A stretch of 64,000 nt of DNA from Amphiura filiformis (GCF_039555335.1 NC_092635.1:69724058-69788057); one strand, 5' to 3'. Shown: positions 1 through 13,190, numbered from the stretch's first letter. Made by a program: numbers and translations. The notes: generated by a model not told the origin, from the letters alone.

Positions 1-1080
1 TTAGTAATACATAATGAAAAGAGGAATGAACAGGCTTTCAAATACGTCCAAATATAAGACAATTGTACTAGGATTTGTTTTGTAGCAGCTTGCTAAACCC
101 AGAAAGGTTTGTTCAGATGTAACGTTTTCTCAAAATCAGAGATCCCACTATAAGACATGACCTGATATGAAGTTGCCCGAGCTCTCCACTATTAATTTTT
201 GTATTATCATGCTAACAAAATAAACAAACAAACAAAAACATTTTCGGCAATCTAATTTATATTAATATTTCTGATCAAATGTGTGTATATTTTAGGAACT
301 TACACTTTAAGTAGGCCAGGCGACACACCTAGCGTAAGCGGATCACATTGAAAGACGTGCCCAACAACTCTTATGTCACCACGCGTTAACGTTTACAAAA
401 AACACAATGCATTATATTCAGACGTCTTAGCCACTGCTCTTGTGCGGCCAGTACAACCCAATCCATCTCTACGCAGACTACGCCCCTGGCATTGCATTGG
501 GATGCGATGGTATGAGGCTGGTGTCTGACATAAGAATATGCGGCTGAGAGAATACCTACAAACATTGCAATCATAAAACTGGTTTGATGTCCGAAGTCGT
601 CATCAAACAATTAGGGTTAACATGAGAGGGTCCAGTCGCAAACAAGCTGCATGAGCTACTTAAATCTCATTTCTGCTGTTTCGTGACTGTGTTTCGTTGG
701 CAAAATCAGCGGACGTACCCTATACCATTAGATGCAACATAAACTTATTATGACCAACAAAGCATGTCGTTAAATGTGATTCATAATTGGGCCTGAATAC
801 AATCCGACAATAAAACTATAATGTAAACGACCCCAAATATGGTGATATAATGTGGTCATGTGGTCCGACACCGACATAAGCCACTCCATCAAAAAAAAAA
901 AAAAAAATTCTCAATGCTTTTATGAATCAATAATTTCAATATCGATATCAACAGTATAATAGATGGCTATACTTCATCGACACAGATATCAGCAGTAGAA
1001 ACTACTTCACCGGCATCTTATAAGATGTTGTTGTTGTTTACTTCCACCCATTCTGTTGGGCTTTTTTTACAACTACAACT
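1..1080. other. No gene recognised
   Basis: AT-rich sequence left of satellite array 1. It has an A run near 891-907 and no frame with recognisable similarity. Confidence 0.6.
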
Positions 1081-2114
1081 CAGTTAATCGTTAATAACAT
1101 TAATGCTATCTACTGAAGATAGCACTGCTCATATCAGGCAAAGGTAATAACATTTATGATATCTATTGAAGATAGCACTGCTTCTATCAGGCAAAGCTTA
1201 ATAATATAGATCTACTGAAGATATCACTGCTCCTATCAGGCAAATGTTAATAATATTTATGATATCTACTGAAGATAGCACTGCTTCTATCAGTCAATCG
1301 TTAATAACACTAATGCCATCTACTGAAGATACCACTGCTCATATCAGGCAAAGGTAATAACATTTGATATCTACTGTAGATAGCACTGAGCAGGCAAAGG
1401 TTAATAATATCTATGATATCTACTGAAGATAACACTGCTCATATCAGACAAAGGTAATAACATTTATGATATCTATTACTGTAGATAGCACTGCTCCTGT
1501 CAGGCAAAGGTTAATAATATCTATGATATCTACTGAAGATAACACTGCTCCTATCAGGCAAAGGATAATAATATTTATGATATCTACTGAAGATAACACT
1601 GCTCATATCAGGTAAAGATTAATACTATTTATGATATCTACTGAAGATAGCACTGCTCCTATCAGGCAAAGGTTAATAATATTTATGATAACTACTGAAG
1701 ATAACACTGCTCATCAGGAAAAGGGTTATAATATTTATGATATCTACTGAAGATAGCACAGCTCCTATCAGGCAGAGGTTAATAATATTTATGATATCTA
1801 CTGAAGATAACATTGCTCCTATCAGGTAAAGATTAATACTATTTATGATATCTACTGAAGATAGCACTGTTCCTATCAGGTGAAGGTTAATAATATTTAT
1901 GATATCTACTGAAGATAGCACTGCTCCTATCAGGCAGAGGTTAATAATGTTTATGATATCTACTGAAGATATCACTGTTCCTATCAGGTAAAGATTAATA
2001 CTATTTATGATATCTACTGAAGATAGCACTGTTCCTATCAGGCAAAGGTTAATAATATTTATGATATCTACGGAAGATAGCACAGCTCCTATCAGGCAAA
2101 GGTTAATGATATCT
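1081..2114. repeat. 54-bp satellite array 1
   Basis: About 19 units with consensus start gatatctactgaagatagc and later atcaggcaaaggttaataat. The period of 54 is a multiple of three, so a 149-codon minus-strand frame of 18-residue repeats stays open by arithmetic only. Confidence 0.93.
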
Positions 2115-2279
2115 ACCTCCAAATTTTAGCCTGGCCCAGGGCCCCCAAAAGGCAAATTCGGCCCTGGCCACACCCAAATTACAGGGGATACATGTGTAAA
2201 AGTTATGAGCCTGCATGTGCATGTACGTGTGAATACCTTGACAAGAAGACCCTTGGATTTTACATTTCTCCAGAAAATA
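2115..2279. repeat. Array-flanking repeat F, copy 1
   Basis: Begins acctccaaattttagcctgg and follows array 1 directly. It recurs 3,100 bp later after array 2. Confidence 0.9.
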
Positions 2280-2818
2280 ACCGTTTGAGCTCGAAACCAG
2301 GATTCTTTTGAAACATGGTGATGGTGTCAATGTAGGCCTTGGGGAAATAGAAAAAAGGCGTTGGCGATTTCTAGTGCACTATGTTATACCCACAGGCTTT
2401 CTACACACCCACCTTTAGGTCAATCTAAAAAAACAAAACACCTTAACAAGGGGTACCACAGTGGTGGCGACACATGGGGCCTTTCCCCCACACTTGGGTA
2501 TTTCTCCCAACAGAAAAAAAATCGCTAAAATCTTACAATCTTTAGCAAAAATATTTGTAGGCACATCTTTCAGATTGTGATAAAAACTACACTAATGCAT
2601 CTATTTAAGGATTCAGGAAAAGTATAGTTTTACCCATCTTTGATCAACTGTTTTTGAGTTATTAAGCAAAAGGTCGAGTTTTGACCTCTAGAAGGGTCAT
2701 TTTAATAACATTTATCTGATTTTTTTTAAATGGTCTCAAATTACTCAAATAAAGAAAGTTTCACATAATATGAGGATATTTGTTTCCCAAGGTTACACGG
2801 GAAATTAGGTCAAAGATC

Positions 2819-3126
2819 ATTAAGGGGCTGTGCAATGATAATGAGCCGGGGCTAAATTTCCGAACAGCCCACCAAAAATCGCTTGCCCCCCCCCCCCACT
2901 CTTGGCCTGCCAAATTTGTGGAAATTTGCATATTAAAGCGTTTCCGTGCTGTTTTCCCAAAGCCCTTTTAGAGCGTTTTATTTAAAAGGCCCCATGAATG
3001 TGTGCCAAAAATCGCTTACCCTCCCCCTCTCGGCTGGCCAAAATTGCTTGCCCCCCCTTTTCGGCTTGCCACAAATTTCTTCCCCCCCCCCCATTTTACC
3101 CTACCCCAGGGCTCACAGCCCCTAAC
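2819..3126. mobile_element. MITE-like element with GGGGCTGTGC ends
   Basis: Left end taaggggctgtgcaatgata, right end ggctcacagcccctaa form an inverted pair. Interior is rich in C runs. Lies between array 1 and the 3.2-kb repeats. Confidence 0.6.
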
Positions 3127-3195
3127 TCCTAGACCTATTGATGCTTATTGACCTTGATGTATTTTGCAAAATTACTGTTTTAGACCTCTGTGGAA

Positions 3196-3675
3196 TGGCG
3201 TATAATCCCTTGTTTACACCACACACATAAAATACCTGCGTACACCGATATGGGCTTACTCACAAGCAATATAAAGTTGTGTAAGTATACGACATAAGAT
3301 GACGTATATACATTTGACGTATATCAAACCTTCTCAACACAGTAGTAATTTTCTGGCCTACAAAAATTTGCAAAAATTTCAGAGACATGTTCTTGAAGCG
3401 CCTTGCTCTTTGATGATTTACACGTCAAGGCTTATTTAGTGGCGTATATCCCTTGTTTACACCACACACATAAAGGCCTGCGTACACCGATATGGGCTTA
3501 CTCACATGCAATATAAAGTTGTGTAAGTATACGACATAAGATGACGTATATACATTTGACGTACCGGTATATCAAACCTTCTCAACACAGTTAGTAATTT
3601 TCTGGCCTACAAAAATTTCAGAGACATGTTGAAGCTCCTTGCTCTTTGATGATTTATACGTCAAGGCTTATTTAG
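3196..3675. repeat. Two-copy tandem repeat of about 240 bp
   Basis: Copy 1 at 3,196-3,439 and copy 2 at 3,440-3,675, both starting tggcgtata and containing gatatgggcttactcac. A third copy begins at 3,676 (tgtcgtacag) but is cut off. Confidence 0.88.
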
Positions 3676-3790
3676 TGTCGTACAGACCTTGTTCTAACAG
3701 GGGAAGCTAGAGTGTCCACATACTCGCTACTAGATTTACATAGGACTGGATTAGGCCTACTACTACAGCACTTTTCAGAGGGGGAGGAGG

Positions 3791-5140
3791 AATCTACTGA
3801 AGATAGCACTGCTCCTATCAGGCAAATGTTAATAATATCTATGATATCTACTGAAGATATCACTACTTCTATCTATCAGTCAATTGTTAATATAACATTA
3901 ATGCTATCTACTGAAGAAAACACTGCTCATATCAGGCAAAGGTAATAACATTTATGATATCTACTGTGGATAGCACTGCGCCTATCAGGCAAAGGTTAAT
4001 AATATATATCTACTGAAGATATCACTGCTCCTATCAGGCAAATGTTAATAATATTTATGATATCTACTGAATATAGCACTGCTCATATCAGGCAAAGGTT
4101 AATAATATCTATGATATCTACTGAAGATAGCACTGCTTCTATCAGTCAACCGTTAATAACATTAATGCTATCTACTGAAGAAAACACTGCTCATATCAGG
4201 CAAAGGTAATAACATTTATGATATCTACTGTAGATAGCACTGCGCCTATCAGGCAAAGGTTAATAATATCTATATCTACTGAAGATAGCACTGCTTCTAT
4301 CCATCAGCCGTTAATAACATTAATGATATCTACTGAAGAAAACATTGCTCATATCAGGCAAAGGTAATAACATTATGATATCTACTGTAGATAGCACTGC
4401 ACCTATCAGGCAGAGGTTAATAATATCTATGATATCTACTGAAGATAGCACTGCTTCTATCAGTCAACCGTTAATAACATTAATGCTATCTACTGAAGAA
4501 AACACTGCTCGTATCAGGCAAAGGTAATAACATTTATGATATCTACTGTAGATAGCACTGCGCCTATCAGGCAAAGGTTAATAATATCTATCTACTGAAG
4601 ATAGCACTGCTTCTATCCATCAGCCGTTAATAACATTAATGATATCTACTGAAGAAAACATTGCTCATATCAGACAAAGGTAATAACATTTATGATATCT
4701 ATTACTGTAGATAGCACTGCGCCTATCAGGCAAAGGTTAATAATATTTATGATATCTACTGAATATAGCACTGCTCCTATCAGGCAAAGGTTAATAATAT
4801 TTATGATATCTACTGAAGATAGCACTGCTTCTATCAGTCAGCCGTTAATAACATTAATGATATCTACTGAAAATAGCACTGCTCATGTCATGTCTGGCAA
4901 AGTTAATAACACTTATGATCTACTGAAGATAGCACTAATCATATCAGGCAACGGTTAATCAGGCAATGGTTAATAACATTTATGGAAGGCATATAGTATA
5001 GCACTGATCATATCAGGCAAAGGGTAATAACATTTATGGTAATTCTATTTACTGAAGATAGCACTGATTGTATCAGGCAATGGTTAATAACATTTATGGT
5101 AGGCTTATCTACTGAAGATAGCATTGATGCTACCAGTCAA
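3791..5140. repeat. 54-bp satellite array 2
   Basis: Same unit as array 1, about 25 more degenerate units of slightly variable length with tcagtcaaccgttaataaca variants. Units at the right edge decay progressively. Confidence 0.92.
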
Positions 5141-5214
5141 CACTTACGGGGGATACGTAAACCAAAACCTGACCACTTGACCTGACCACATGCCTTCCTT
5201 GCGGCGAGTTAGGG

Positions 5215-5379
5215 ACCTCCAAATTTTAGCCTGGCCCAGGGCCCCCAAAAGACAATTCCGTTCCTGGCCATACCCAAATTACAGGGGGATACATGTGTAA
5301 AAGTTATGAGCCTGCATGTGCATGTACGTGTGAATACCTTGACAAGAAGACCCTTGGATTTTACATTTCTCAGAAAATA
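5215..5379. repeat. Array-flanking repeat F, copy 2
   Basis: Near-identical to 2,115-2,279, with the same order array then F. Indicates duplication of array plus flank. Confidence 0.9.
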
Positions 5380-6059
5380 GTAGAAGACCAGTAGTGTTCG
5401 TGACTAACTCATAGAACAAAGATGTGAAAGTTATTTTGGGATCTTTGATTGATTCTGAATCAATTTACCTTGGGCTCACCTCCTGAAACTTCTGGGCATT
5501 CCGGGGAGGGGTCAATCAAGGTTACATGGGGGTCAAATTTTCAGAATGCTCTAATTATGTCAAGTAATATATCAGATTACTCGTGTGGTCCTGAGGACTC
5601 CAAAAATGTATAGTTTGTTATGTGTCAGACCTTTCAAGAGGGTGCTATGACGAAAAATGTTCATAGGTCAACAACCTTTTTGAATTCTGACCATAGTTAA
5701 CAACGTCCAATTTCGGTGATGTTGGTGTCTAATTATGTTTTCTTGCATGAGAAATACAACTACGCAACTTAAAAAACTGTACAAGGAACTGATGACCTCC
5801 TAATTACAATATGGATGCTTTTGGCAGCCATGTTGCAAAAGGGGGTCATCGGTTCCTTGCTGGGCACAAATTCAGACACATGCTATGAGACATTATTTTG
5901 TTTTAAAAACTTTATTTCATAATATTAATTACACCACATTTGCATTTGCTTGTAATAAATACATTGCATAGATGTACATTTTAATTAGATTAATGACCAC
6001 AGCTTTCAATAGAACTCAACTTCAATATCATGGGTTCTGGACAAGAAGATGCCAATTGC
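5380..6059. other. No gene recognised
   Basis: Only a short inverted echo (ggaactgatgacctc / gggtcatcggttcc, about 5,785-5,860) stands out. Confidence 0.55.
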
Positions 6060-6182
6060 AATTGGTTATTCCATTTGAAATCTATAAACCCCATTGGAAG
6101 ACATGACCTTTTTCTCCTACACAGAGAGTATAGATTTCAAATGGAGTCTTCCATTAAAGTAACCCATTTGAAATTCACTGGT
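6060..6182. mobile_element. MITE, GGGCTATTCCA family (degenerate copy)
   Basis: Contains ggttattccatttgaaatct and cccatttgaaattcact in the family's arrangement. Confidence 0.5.
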
Positions 6183-6185
6183 CAT

Positions 6186-6637
6186 TTAAAGCCATATTAT
6201 AACATTTGCTGAGGACACCCTCACTGATTTTTTAAAATTCATTTTTCACACGATTATATTGTACTTTTATATTAAACCAATATACTCTGCAAAAATCAAG
6301 ACTCTAGGTGCTGTAGTTTTGTCAAAATCCGAGATTTTGAATAAAGCGATAGAACCGGCGTTTTATTATTACGATGTAATTATTAGTCGAACGCATACAC
6401 TATGTTCATAACACACAGTACGTACACGGTGTGCGGGACGGTGATCTACACAACAAAGGGTCGTACCATAACATGACCGAAGGCGACATATGCGCTGGTA
6501 GTAAATTCCAATTTTCTTTGCTTTGCCTGAGTTGTTCGGCTCAAAAATAAAAGGGGATATCTGACAGTAAGAACAAACATTTTATGGCAAAGAAATGCTA
6601 ATCTATTTTGTATGAAAATGTTATAATATGGCTTTAA
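6186..6637. mobile_element. TTAA-flanked MITE, family A (copy 1)
   Basis: Inverted ends TTAAAGCCATATTATAACAT and its complement; TTAA at both edges. Second copy at 33,932-34,372. About 450 bp, no transposase frame seen, so non-autonomous. Confidence 0.78.
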
Positions 6638-7024
6638 CAGTGGATAATCATCGGTGAACAAAAATATTCATGTAAAAATGCTCATTTTTAAGATCACACT
6701 AGCTCTCTGTAATGTGAATAGGGTATCAAAAACAAGCAAATTTGAGAAGGTATTCTTGCTTAATCAATACATCACATTATGGGTCATATGAGAAAAAATG
6801 GTATGAAATCATGGCGCTTTCTGATCTTGTGAGATTTTGCAGTTGTAACAAATAACTGGTAAAAATTGATACTTTACTTGCTTAGGGAATCAGATAATGC
6901 CAATACTTGTTTAGTGACACTTGCCATACTTTTAGGGGTGTATTTTCCAAATCAATGATGCTTAGGGTGTTTTTTGGAGGTCCATCTCCACAGATGATAC
7001 CCCCTTGTCGATGTCAAGTGGCCC

Positions 7025-7925
7025 CTGGGTAGATATAGCGTGTTGAGCACTTGAAAAGAACACCCACTGCAGCAACATATATAGGTCAGCTATCTCAAAA
7101 TAGGGCATTCTTGCCAGGAATCCTCAAAATAATAGTTGCCAGGTGCTATATTCTTAGTTAGATTTTAGCATGTTGAGCACTTGAACACTAACTTGAATCT
7201 AGCTTTGCTCTAAAGCCGACCTGTTTTCCACCCAATAGAAAGAAAATGAAAAAACATGCCATATCCCCTCTGACACACTAGTATTAGACCGGCATCAATT
7301 AAAATCAATTAAAATCTTATTATTGGTAGCAGTAAAATGTACAGCAAATAATCAAGAGCCCTCCGCTGGCGCGTCGGTTAGTGGACTTTCGCGGCTAGTG
7401 GGGTGGGGTCATCAGTGGTCTTTCCTGCAGTGTGGCCCTGTTGTGATGTTGGTGAGCCACTTCCCTTCGATCGGAAGAGCGTCGTGCAAGGGGATAGTGC
7501 AGTGGTCTGTTACTTCTGAGCACAGATGTGTTGGTGACTAAATGTAGTTTTGCCTTAGCATGCTTAGTACTGGTAGTGATATCATGTTTTTCTATACATT
7601 TTCTTTACTAGTCACTTGCTTATTTTACTCGTGGATCACTGGATCTTCTTAAAGGGTACACCGAGGGCTCTGACCAAGAGCTAACTTGAATCATGAATCC
7701 CAAATCATCAAAATAATAGCTGCCCGGTGTTATATTTTAGATTGAGCATGATGAGCACTTGGAAAGAACACGCCCAACAAATGACAGCTATTTGCAAATA
7801 TGGCATTTTTCCCTTGAATTCTGAATCGTTGATATATGTTATATGTGAAATGCTATGCAAATCTAGCAGCTATTGCAAAATGGGACATTCTTCCCTTGAA
7901 TACAGAATCCTCAATATAGGTTAAA
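7025..7925. repeat. Degenerate local repeats
   Basis: The motif gttgagcacttgaaaagaac and the phrase gggcattctt-cc-ttgaat recur several times at 7,025-7,190 and 7,690-7,925. No gene seen between them. Confidence 0.5.
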
Positions 7926-7928
7926 TGC

Positions 7929-8337
7929 TAAGGCCATCGTGTCTCAAAGCTGCCGCGCGCGTTAGTAAAATTGTGCGTGTAGTCCTCTTTGAAAATCAAG
8001 AAATTCATTTTTTTCCTCTTTTTATTTTTTTAAACAAAAAAGCGAAAATAAAACTCAAAATTTGTATTTGATTTCAAGTTTTTGATTTTTTTCGCAAACT
8101 TTGAACACAAAAATAATAAAAGAGAAGAATATTAGTTTGTAGCAATGACTTTTTTGTCTGCTATTCCAACATTTGCAACATTGGATATTTTTTGCACAAA
8201 ATGCTTGTCCGAAATCCTGTACTGACACATAAAAAAAAACCCAAAAAAACCCCAACACAGTAAAAAGCACTGCATTCCGCATTAGGTTTTAAATTTCTCA
8301 CAAGCTTTGAGACACAGGATTTAATTAAGATGGCCTA
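7929..8337. mobile_element. MITE with GTGTCTCAAAGCT ends (copy 1)
   Basis: Left end taaggccatcgtgtctcaaa pairs with right end ctttgagacacaggatttaa...tggccta. Second copy at 38,162-38,558 shares the interior (attgtgcgtgtagtcctctt). Possibly TA target site. Confidence 0.72.
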
Positions 8338-9403
8338 ATCAAAACAATAGCAGCAGTTAAATTTCAATTTTTTCTGTGACAGACTTTCTTGCCTTTATAA
8401 TGTTACAAAAGATTAATATTTACAAAGTAAAGTAATAAAATAGTCACTTTTATAATAAACTTATTCAACATTCCACTTACTGTTACTATATGAATAAATT
8501 CTGATTTGGGCAGTATATTTTTTAAATGCAATTTCAATATTATAAGCGGAATTGCACAGAACTAATTTGAATAATAATAACACATCCTGAGTATAATCGT
8601 TTAAGAAATTTGTCACTTACTGTGCAAAATATACATAACATACCTAATCTTAAACAATAATAATCTGTTTGGCTTATCCCCTATGGAAGAATACATGCGT
8701 TGTACATCAGTAATCACACGCCGGCGTGGTATTTTGCATTCCCGCCCAATCGTATATAGCCTCGGTCCCAGCCGATTTGTGCTCCTTTGTCACTAAACAA
8801 ACCACCTAGCATAAACATCATAGTACGTCTTTTCTGATTGGCTGAACATCAACTTGGTAAAAATGGAGGTAAAAATTGGCTATCAATCAAGTGCTGGGCT
8901 TCTGCGCATGCAGCGGTTGATGGACACCCATGCGGCGATATAAATCCACACAATGCACATGAGTATGCAATACACAACTATTTGAACATTAGGCTACAAT
9001 AAAAAAAAACCTGTTCTACAGCCAAACCAACCCAGATTTTCTGTTTTTGAGATTAAAAAAAAAATTGTATGCATTTAAATTCAGCTGATTTTTTTTTTTT
9101 TGGAGGGCCAAAGTGGACTGCGTTTGATAGAAATAATTGTAAAATCAGTAATTTATTTTAACTGAAATAACATGTGCAAAATTAACAAGGGAAAAAATTG
9201 TAAAAAGAATTAGTAATATATTTACAGATTTTAGCGATTTTTAGAGTTATTTGCTGAAAAACAAAAAGCGCTTGACAAATCGTCCCTACTTGAAGTCTGT
9301 CGGCCCATAGAACATTGTAGAACAGAGTTTTGTCAGTCGCCTTATATTATTTTATACATCTTCAGTCAAAGTGCATAATAAATTTGTCACTGAAAACAAA
9401 ATA
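8338..9403. other. No gene recognised
   Basis: AT-rich sequence without frames or repeats I can name. Confidence 0.55.
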
Positions 9404-10291
9404 TACAGGCTGTATCAAAATGATTGTTACACCAATAAATATGGTATTTATTCATTAGGTTTCACTGCCTGAACAGAATTGATCTGTATCACCTCCTTTT
9501 TCAACCAAATCGACGGTAGTAACTCTTGTAGTGAGGGACCAACATTTGACCACAAATTGTCTCAGGCAAAACTCACTTCCTGGGAACTATTACCACACAA
9601 GGTCATTTTTATGTACCTCATTGACCCATTTGTGTCATATACTGCCTCTAGATACAATGACAGCCTGGTGGTGATCTGGTCAACTCATTGGCAGACACCA
9701 ACCTCAGGAGGGAATTCAATTTTTGTTCAATTTTCTTCAGGTAGTGAAACCTCATGTAAACCGCCTGCTTCAAATTGTAACATTGGTCCCTCTTAAAATG
9801 ACCAGAATTGATAGTTTAAGGGGGTACTACACCTCTGGCCAATTTTGTGCATATTTTTGCATTTTTCTCAAAAATTATAGCGCATTGGTGACAAGTAAAA
9901 TATGTATATTATAGGGGCAAGGACTACAACTAATGCACTGAAAATTCAGCAACTCAAGGCAAGTAGTTATTGATTTATTGATCAAATATTGGTTTTCCCT
10001 CATTTTTGACTGTAACTCCACAACTGTTGTCTGTGTTGAAATAAAATTTCCAGCGCATTAATTGTAGTCCTTGCCCCTATAATATATGTATCTTACTTGT
10101 CACCAATGCGCTATAATTTTTGAGAAAAATGCAAAAATAGGCACACAATTGGGCAGGGGTGTAGTACCCCCTTAATGACTTTTTATACCTTAATATACAA
10201 ATTAAACAGAACGTATGTTGCATTTTGATGTACTAGTCTTGTCCATAATCACAGAAAATACTGGGTAACAATCATTTTAATGCATCCTGTA
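9404..10291. mobile_element. Mariner-like non-autonomous element with nested foldback
   Basis: Ends tacaggctgtatcaaaatga and tcattttaatgcatcctgta are inverted (about 28 bp) and bounded by TA. No transposase recognised. The TTAA element at 9,816-10,175 is inserted inside it. Confidence 0.65.
9816..10175. mobile_element. TTAA-flanked foldback, family B (copy 1)
   Basis: Ends TTAAGGGGGTACTACACC and complement, arms about 125 bp. Second copy at 58,358-58,716. Confidence 0.85.
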
Positions 10292-10336
10292 TCAAATCTA
10301 ATCCTTAAACATAACAACACAAATTGCAGATCTATC

Positions 10337-10970
10337 TTAAGGGATGGGGTATGAACGTTTGGACAGTATTTATTGTGGGACAGAATTGCATTCTGAATAC
10401 GAAGAATGTCCTTCTGATATCAAATAATTTTGATTTTTTGAAATTCGCAATGTAAAACACATTTTATGGCAAATGATCAAAAATTGATATTTTTGATATT
10501 TAACAGTAATCGAAGTAAACTTTATAAATCTGATGATTTATACTTAAAGTGTATGTAGGTGGGATGAACAGTCGACGATCAATTGAAAATTTTGACCTTT
10601 CGTATTGAAGATATGGATTTTTCCCAAAAACACAAAAAATAGGTCTTTTTGAGGAAAAAAATCCATATCTTCAATATGAAAGGTCAATTGATCGTCGGCT
10701 TTTCCTCCCAGCTACACACACTTATATATATCATTAGATTTATAAAATTTACTTCGAGGACTGTTATATATCAAAAATGGGGAAAAATATCAATTTTAAT
10801 AATTTGTCATTAAAATTTGTATTATATCGTGAATTTCAAAAACTGTAAATTATTTGATATCAGAAAGACATTCTTTGTATTCAGAATGTAGTTCGATATT
10901 TTTGATGTGCTCTCATGTCTCACAAAAAATACTGTGGAAACGCTCAAAACGCTCATTCAAGATCCCTTAA
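10337..10970. mobile_element. TTAA-flanked foldback, family C (full palindrome)
   Basis: Starts TTAAGGGATGGGGTATGAAC and ends gatcccTTAA. Two arms of about 300 bp meet near 10,640; the motif cgacgatcaattgaaaattt appears on both. A one-arm relative is at 26,715-27,089. Confidence 0.85.
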
Positions 10971-11352
10971 GCACTTAAAAGAAGTAGCTTTCTTTGATAG
11001 TTCACAGAAGGACACCTTTTATCAATATTGGCTTCCTAAATTGCATATATTGCTTTATTGCTTTATAAATAAAATAAACTAACAATGAAGATTTATGTTT
11101 CTGCTTTACTCTAAAGAGTCACCAGAGTAAACAAAATTAAATTATGATTTATTAAATATTTATTGAAACACTTGTTAAAGGCTTGCTCTATACAAAATGC
11201 TACATGTTTTTGTTATAATTTTTTTGGTTCAGGGGAGGATAAGCTGATGTAGTCAATATGACTTGCAATTAGGGATTCAATTATATTTCTCATTCTTCAT
11301 CACCGTGCAAAAACAATGCGACCGGGTCATCTGTTTAGGCAAAAAAACACCA

Positions 11353-11700
11353 AGTTTGTTTCCTGTAGCACGTGCATTTAGTTTTTGACGGCTTATGTGC
11401 GCATTTGAATTTATTTTTCACTTACAAAGAAAAAAAAGAAAAACCCCAGGAAAAATCGCAAAAAAAAATAATATAAAACACTACTGGAGTAAACATTTAC
11501 ACATTACACAACAAATAAACAATATAAGTATTCTTGAATATGAAGAAATATGATTTTTTTTTGTGTCAGAGAAACCCACTGTAAATTCCCATTCCAATTT
11601 ACAGCGAAAAGGGTATTTTTTTTCATTTCAAGACATGGATTTTAAAAAAACCAACGCATTTCGCATTTGACTTTTTGGACCTGCTACAGGAAACAAACAT
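11353..11700. mobile_element. Possible MITE with short inverted ends
   Basis: agtttgtttcctgtagca at the left is inverted at the right as tgctacaggaaacaaac. No other support. Confidence 0.4.
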
Positions 11701-11728
11701 GTTTTTTTTTGGGGGGGGGGCCTTAAGT

Positions 11729-11797
11729 GAAGTAAACCAAGCAGACGCGAGCTGTTAAGTGGTGGTGATCAACCATGAAACATGATTGAATCCCTTT
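11729..11797. repeat. Half copy of a palindromic repeat
   Basis: Contains gaagtaaacca-gcagacgc and ends catgattgaatccc; the full palindrome is at 40,979-41,109. Confidence 0.6.
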
Positions 11798-11889
11798 CAA
11801 TAATGACAAAAATTATACTGCTGTCAATAAACAAATATTATTATAGACTTCGGACATTGGCTTCGGATCAGAGATAGGATAATTTTTAA

Positions 11890-12280
11890 GTGCTCAGTAT
11901 TCAGCACCCTCTATGACTGGTCTGCTCCCTCTATATTGTCCAGCCAGGGCTGGCCTCAGATCTGCCTCTGATACAACTTGTCTTGCTGAGATCAACAGTG
12001 TTAAATTGCTGAAAACTGCTACTAATAGGTCTTTTGTCCATTCAGACCCACATATTTGGAACAATCTGCCCACTCCGATCAGGGAATCAATTACATCTTC
12101 TGGTTTCAAAAAGGGTCGAAAAATGCATCTCTTTGCTGCTTATCAATAGCTTGTTCCACTGTACTGTGGTCATAATTTTTTAAGTTCTTTGTATTTAATT
12201 TTTCTGTAATGTGAGCATGCTTCTGTCTTACTGCATCCATGCATACACTTATTTGTAAGTGAGGGTTACAGTGGCGTAGC
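11890..12280 (+). mobile_element. 3' tail of a non-LTR retrotransposon (LINE, CR1/L2/jockey-like)
   Basis: An open frame at 11,913-12,149 ends the reverse-transcriptase ORF. It reads LRSASDTTCLAEINS, then SFVHSDPHIWNNLPTPIRES and SGFKKGRKMHLFAAYQ. The pattern F-x-x-x-x-P-x-x-WN-x-LP-x-x-IR, then FKK and HLF, is the conserved C-terminus of these LINE proteins. The frame upstream is not recognisable, so this is a 5'-truncated fragment of about 80 codons. About 130 bp of 3' UTR follow. Confidence 0.78.
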
Positions 12281-12589
12281 CAGGGGGTGCTGGGGATTTT
12301 TTAAGGGATGAAATGGGGACGGCAAAGAGTAAAATGTCATTAAAATGACTAAAAATAGTACGGAAAATTGGGCTTTGCCCCTCACACTAAAAGGCTGGCA
12401 ACATTGCTGCTGTTTACCAAGAAAGTGACTGGAATTTCATCAATTTAAATAATTTTCCCCCCCTCTAATATTTCTTGCCCCCTCCCACTTTTAAGGCAAA
12501 AAAAACCCCCAAATTACACAAATTTCCACTTTTTGCAGCAATTTTGTGCAAAATTTGTGATCAACTTTTTGAGTTCTTTAGCTCATTTG

Positions 12590-13190
12590 ACCAACTCTGC
12601 TCACTCTGCTTCACTCATGTGGTTGGTGAAAAAAAAATTTATAGTAGGATTTGTTAAATATATATTTTTTTTACAAGTTAACAATATTTTAATTGTTTGC
12701 TTACAAGAAAAGAATGCAGTACCGTACATAGAATCTGTACTTTTTAAATATTGTATAATGGGATATTTTTGCTGGATTAATTTTTTGCAATTTTATCAAT
12801 TCTGGACAGTTTAGTGGGTGTTTAATTTGTGTTACATTAAGTACTCTGTGTAATAAATATTTTCGCAGGGTTAAAATTCGCGTCTGCCTGTTTGATCGCG
12901 AATAAAGCAACAAATAACCCCCTCCCTGCAAAAATTCTTCACGTTACAGTACTTACAGTGCTCTATATTAAAATATTTCTTCCAACTTCACATATAAAAT
13001 GTGAGCAACTCTGCTCACTATGCTACACTGATGTGGTTGGTGAAAAAACAACATATTAGTAGGCTTTGTTATATTTTTTACAGGTTAACAATACTTAATT
13101 GTTTGCCTACAAGAAAATAATAAAGTACATAGAATTTGTACTTTTTAAATACTTATCTGCTCTATATTAAAAATATTTCTTCCAACCTGA
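12590..13190. repeat. Local duplication 3' of the cadherin gene
   Basis: The segment starting ctctgctcactctgcttcac at about 12,592 recurs at about 13,011, both followed by gtggttggtgaaaaaa and acaagaaaa. No gene seen. It lies 0.4 kb or more 3' of the stop codon and could be intergenic or 3' UTR. Confidence 0.7.

Noticed and set aside
1673-2122. 149-codon minus-strand frame of 18-residue repeats
   Set aside because: It follows from the 54-bp satellite period being a multiple of three; no start context, signal or domain, and the second array breaks the frame.
9479-9796. 105-codon plus-strand frame as a gene
   Set aside because: It lies inside the mariner-like element, runs into the nested foldback edge and has no recognisable domain.
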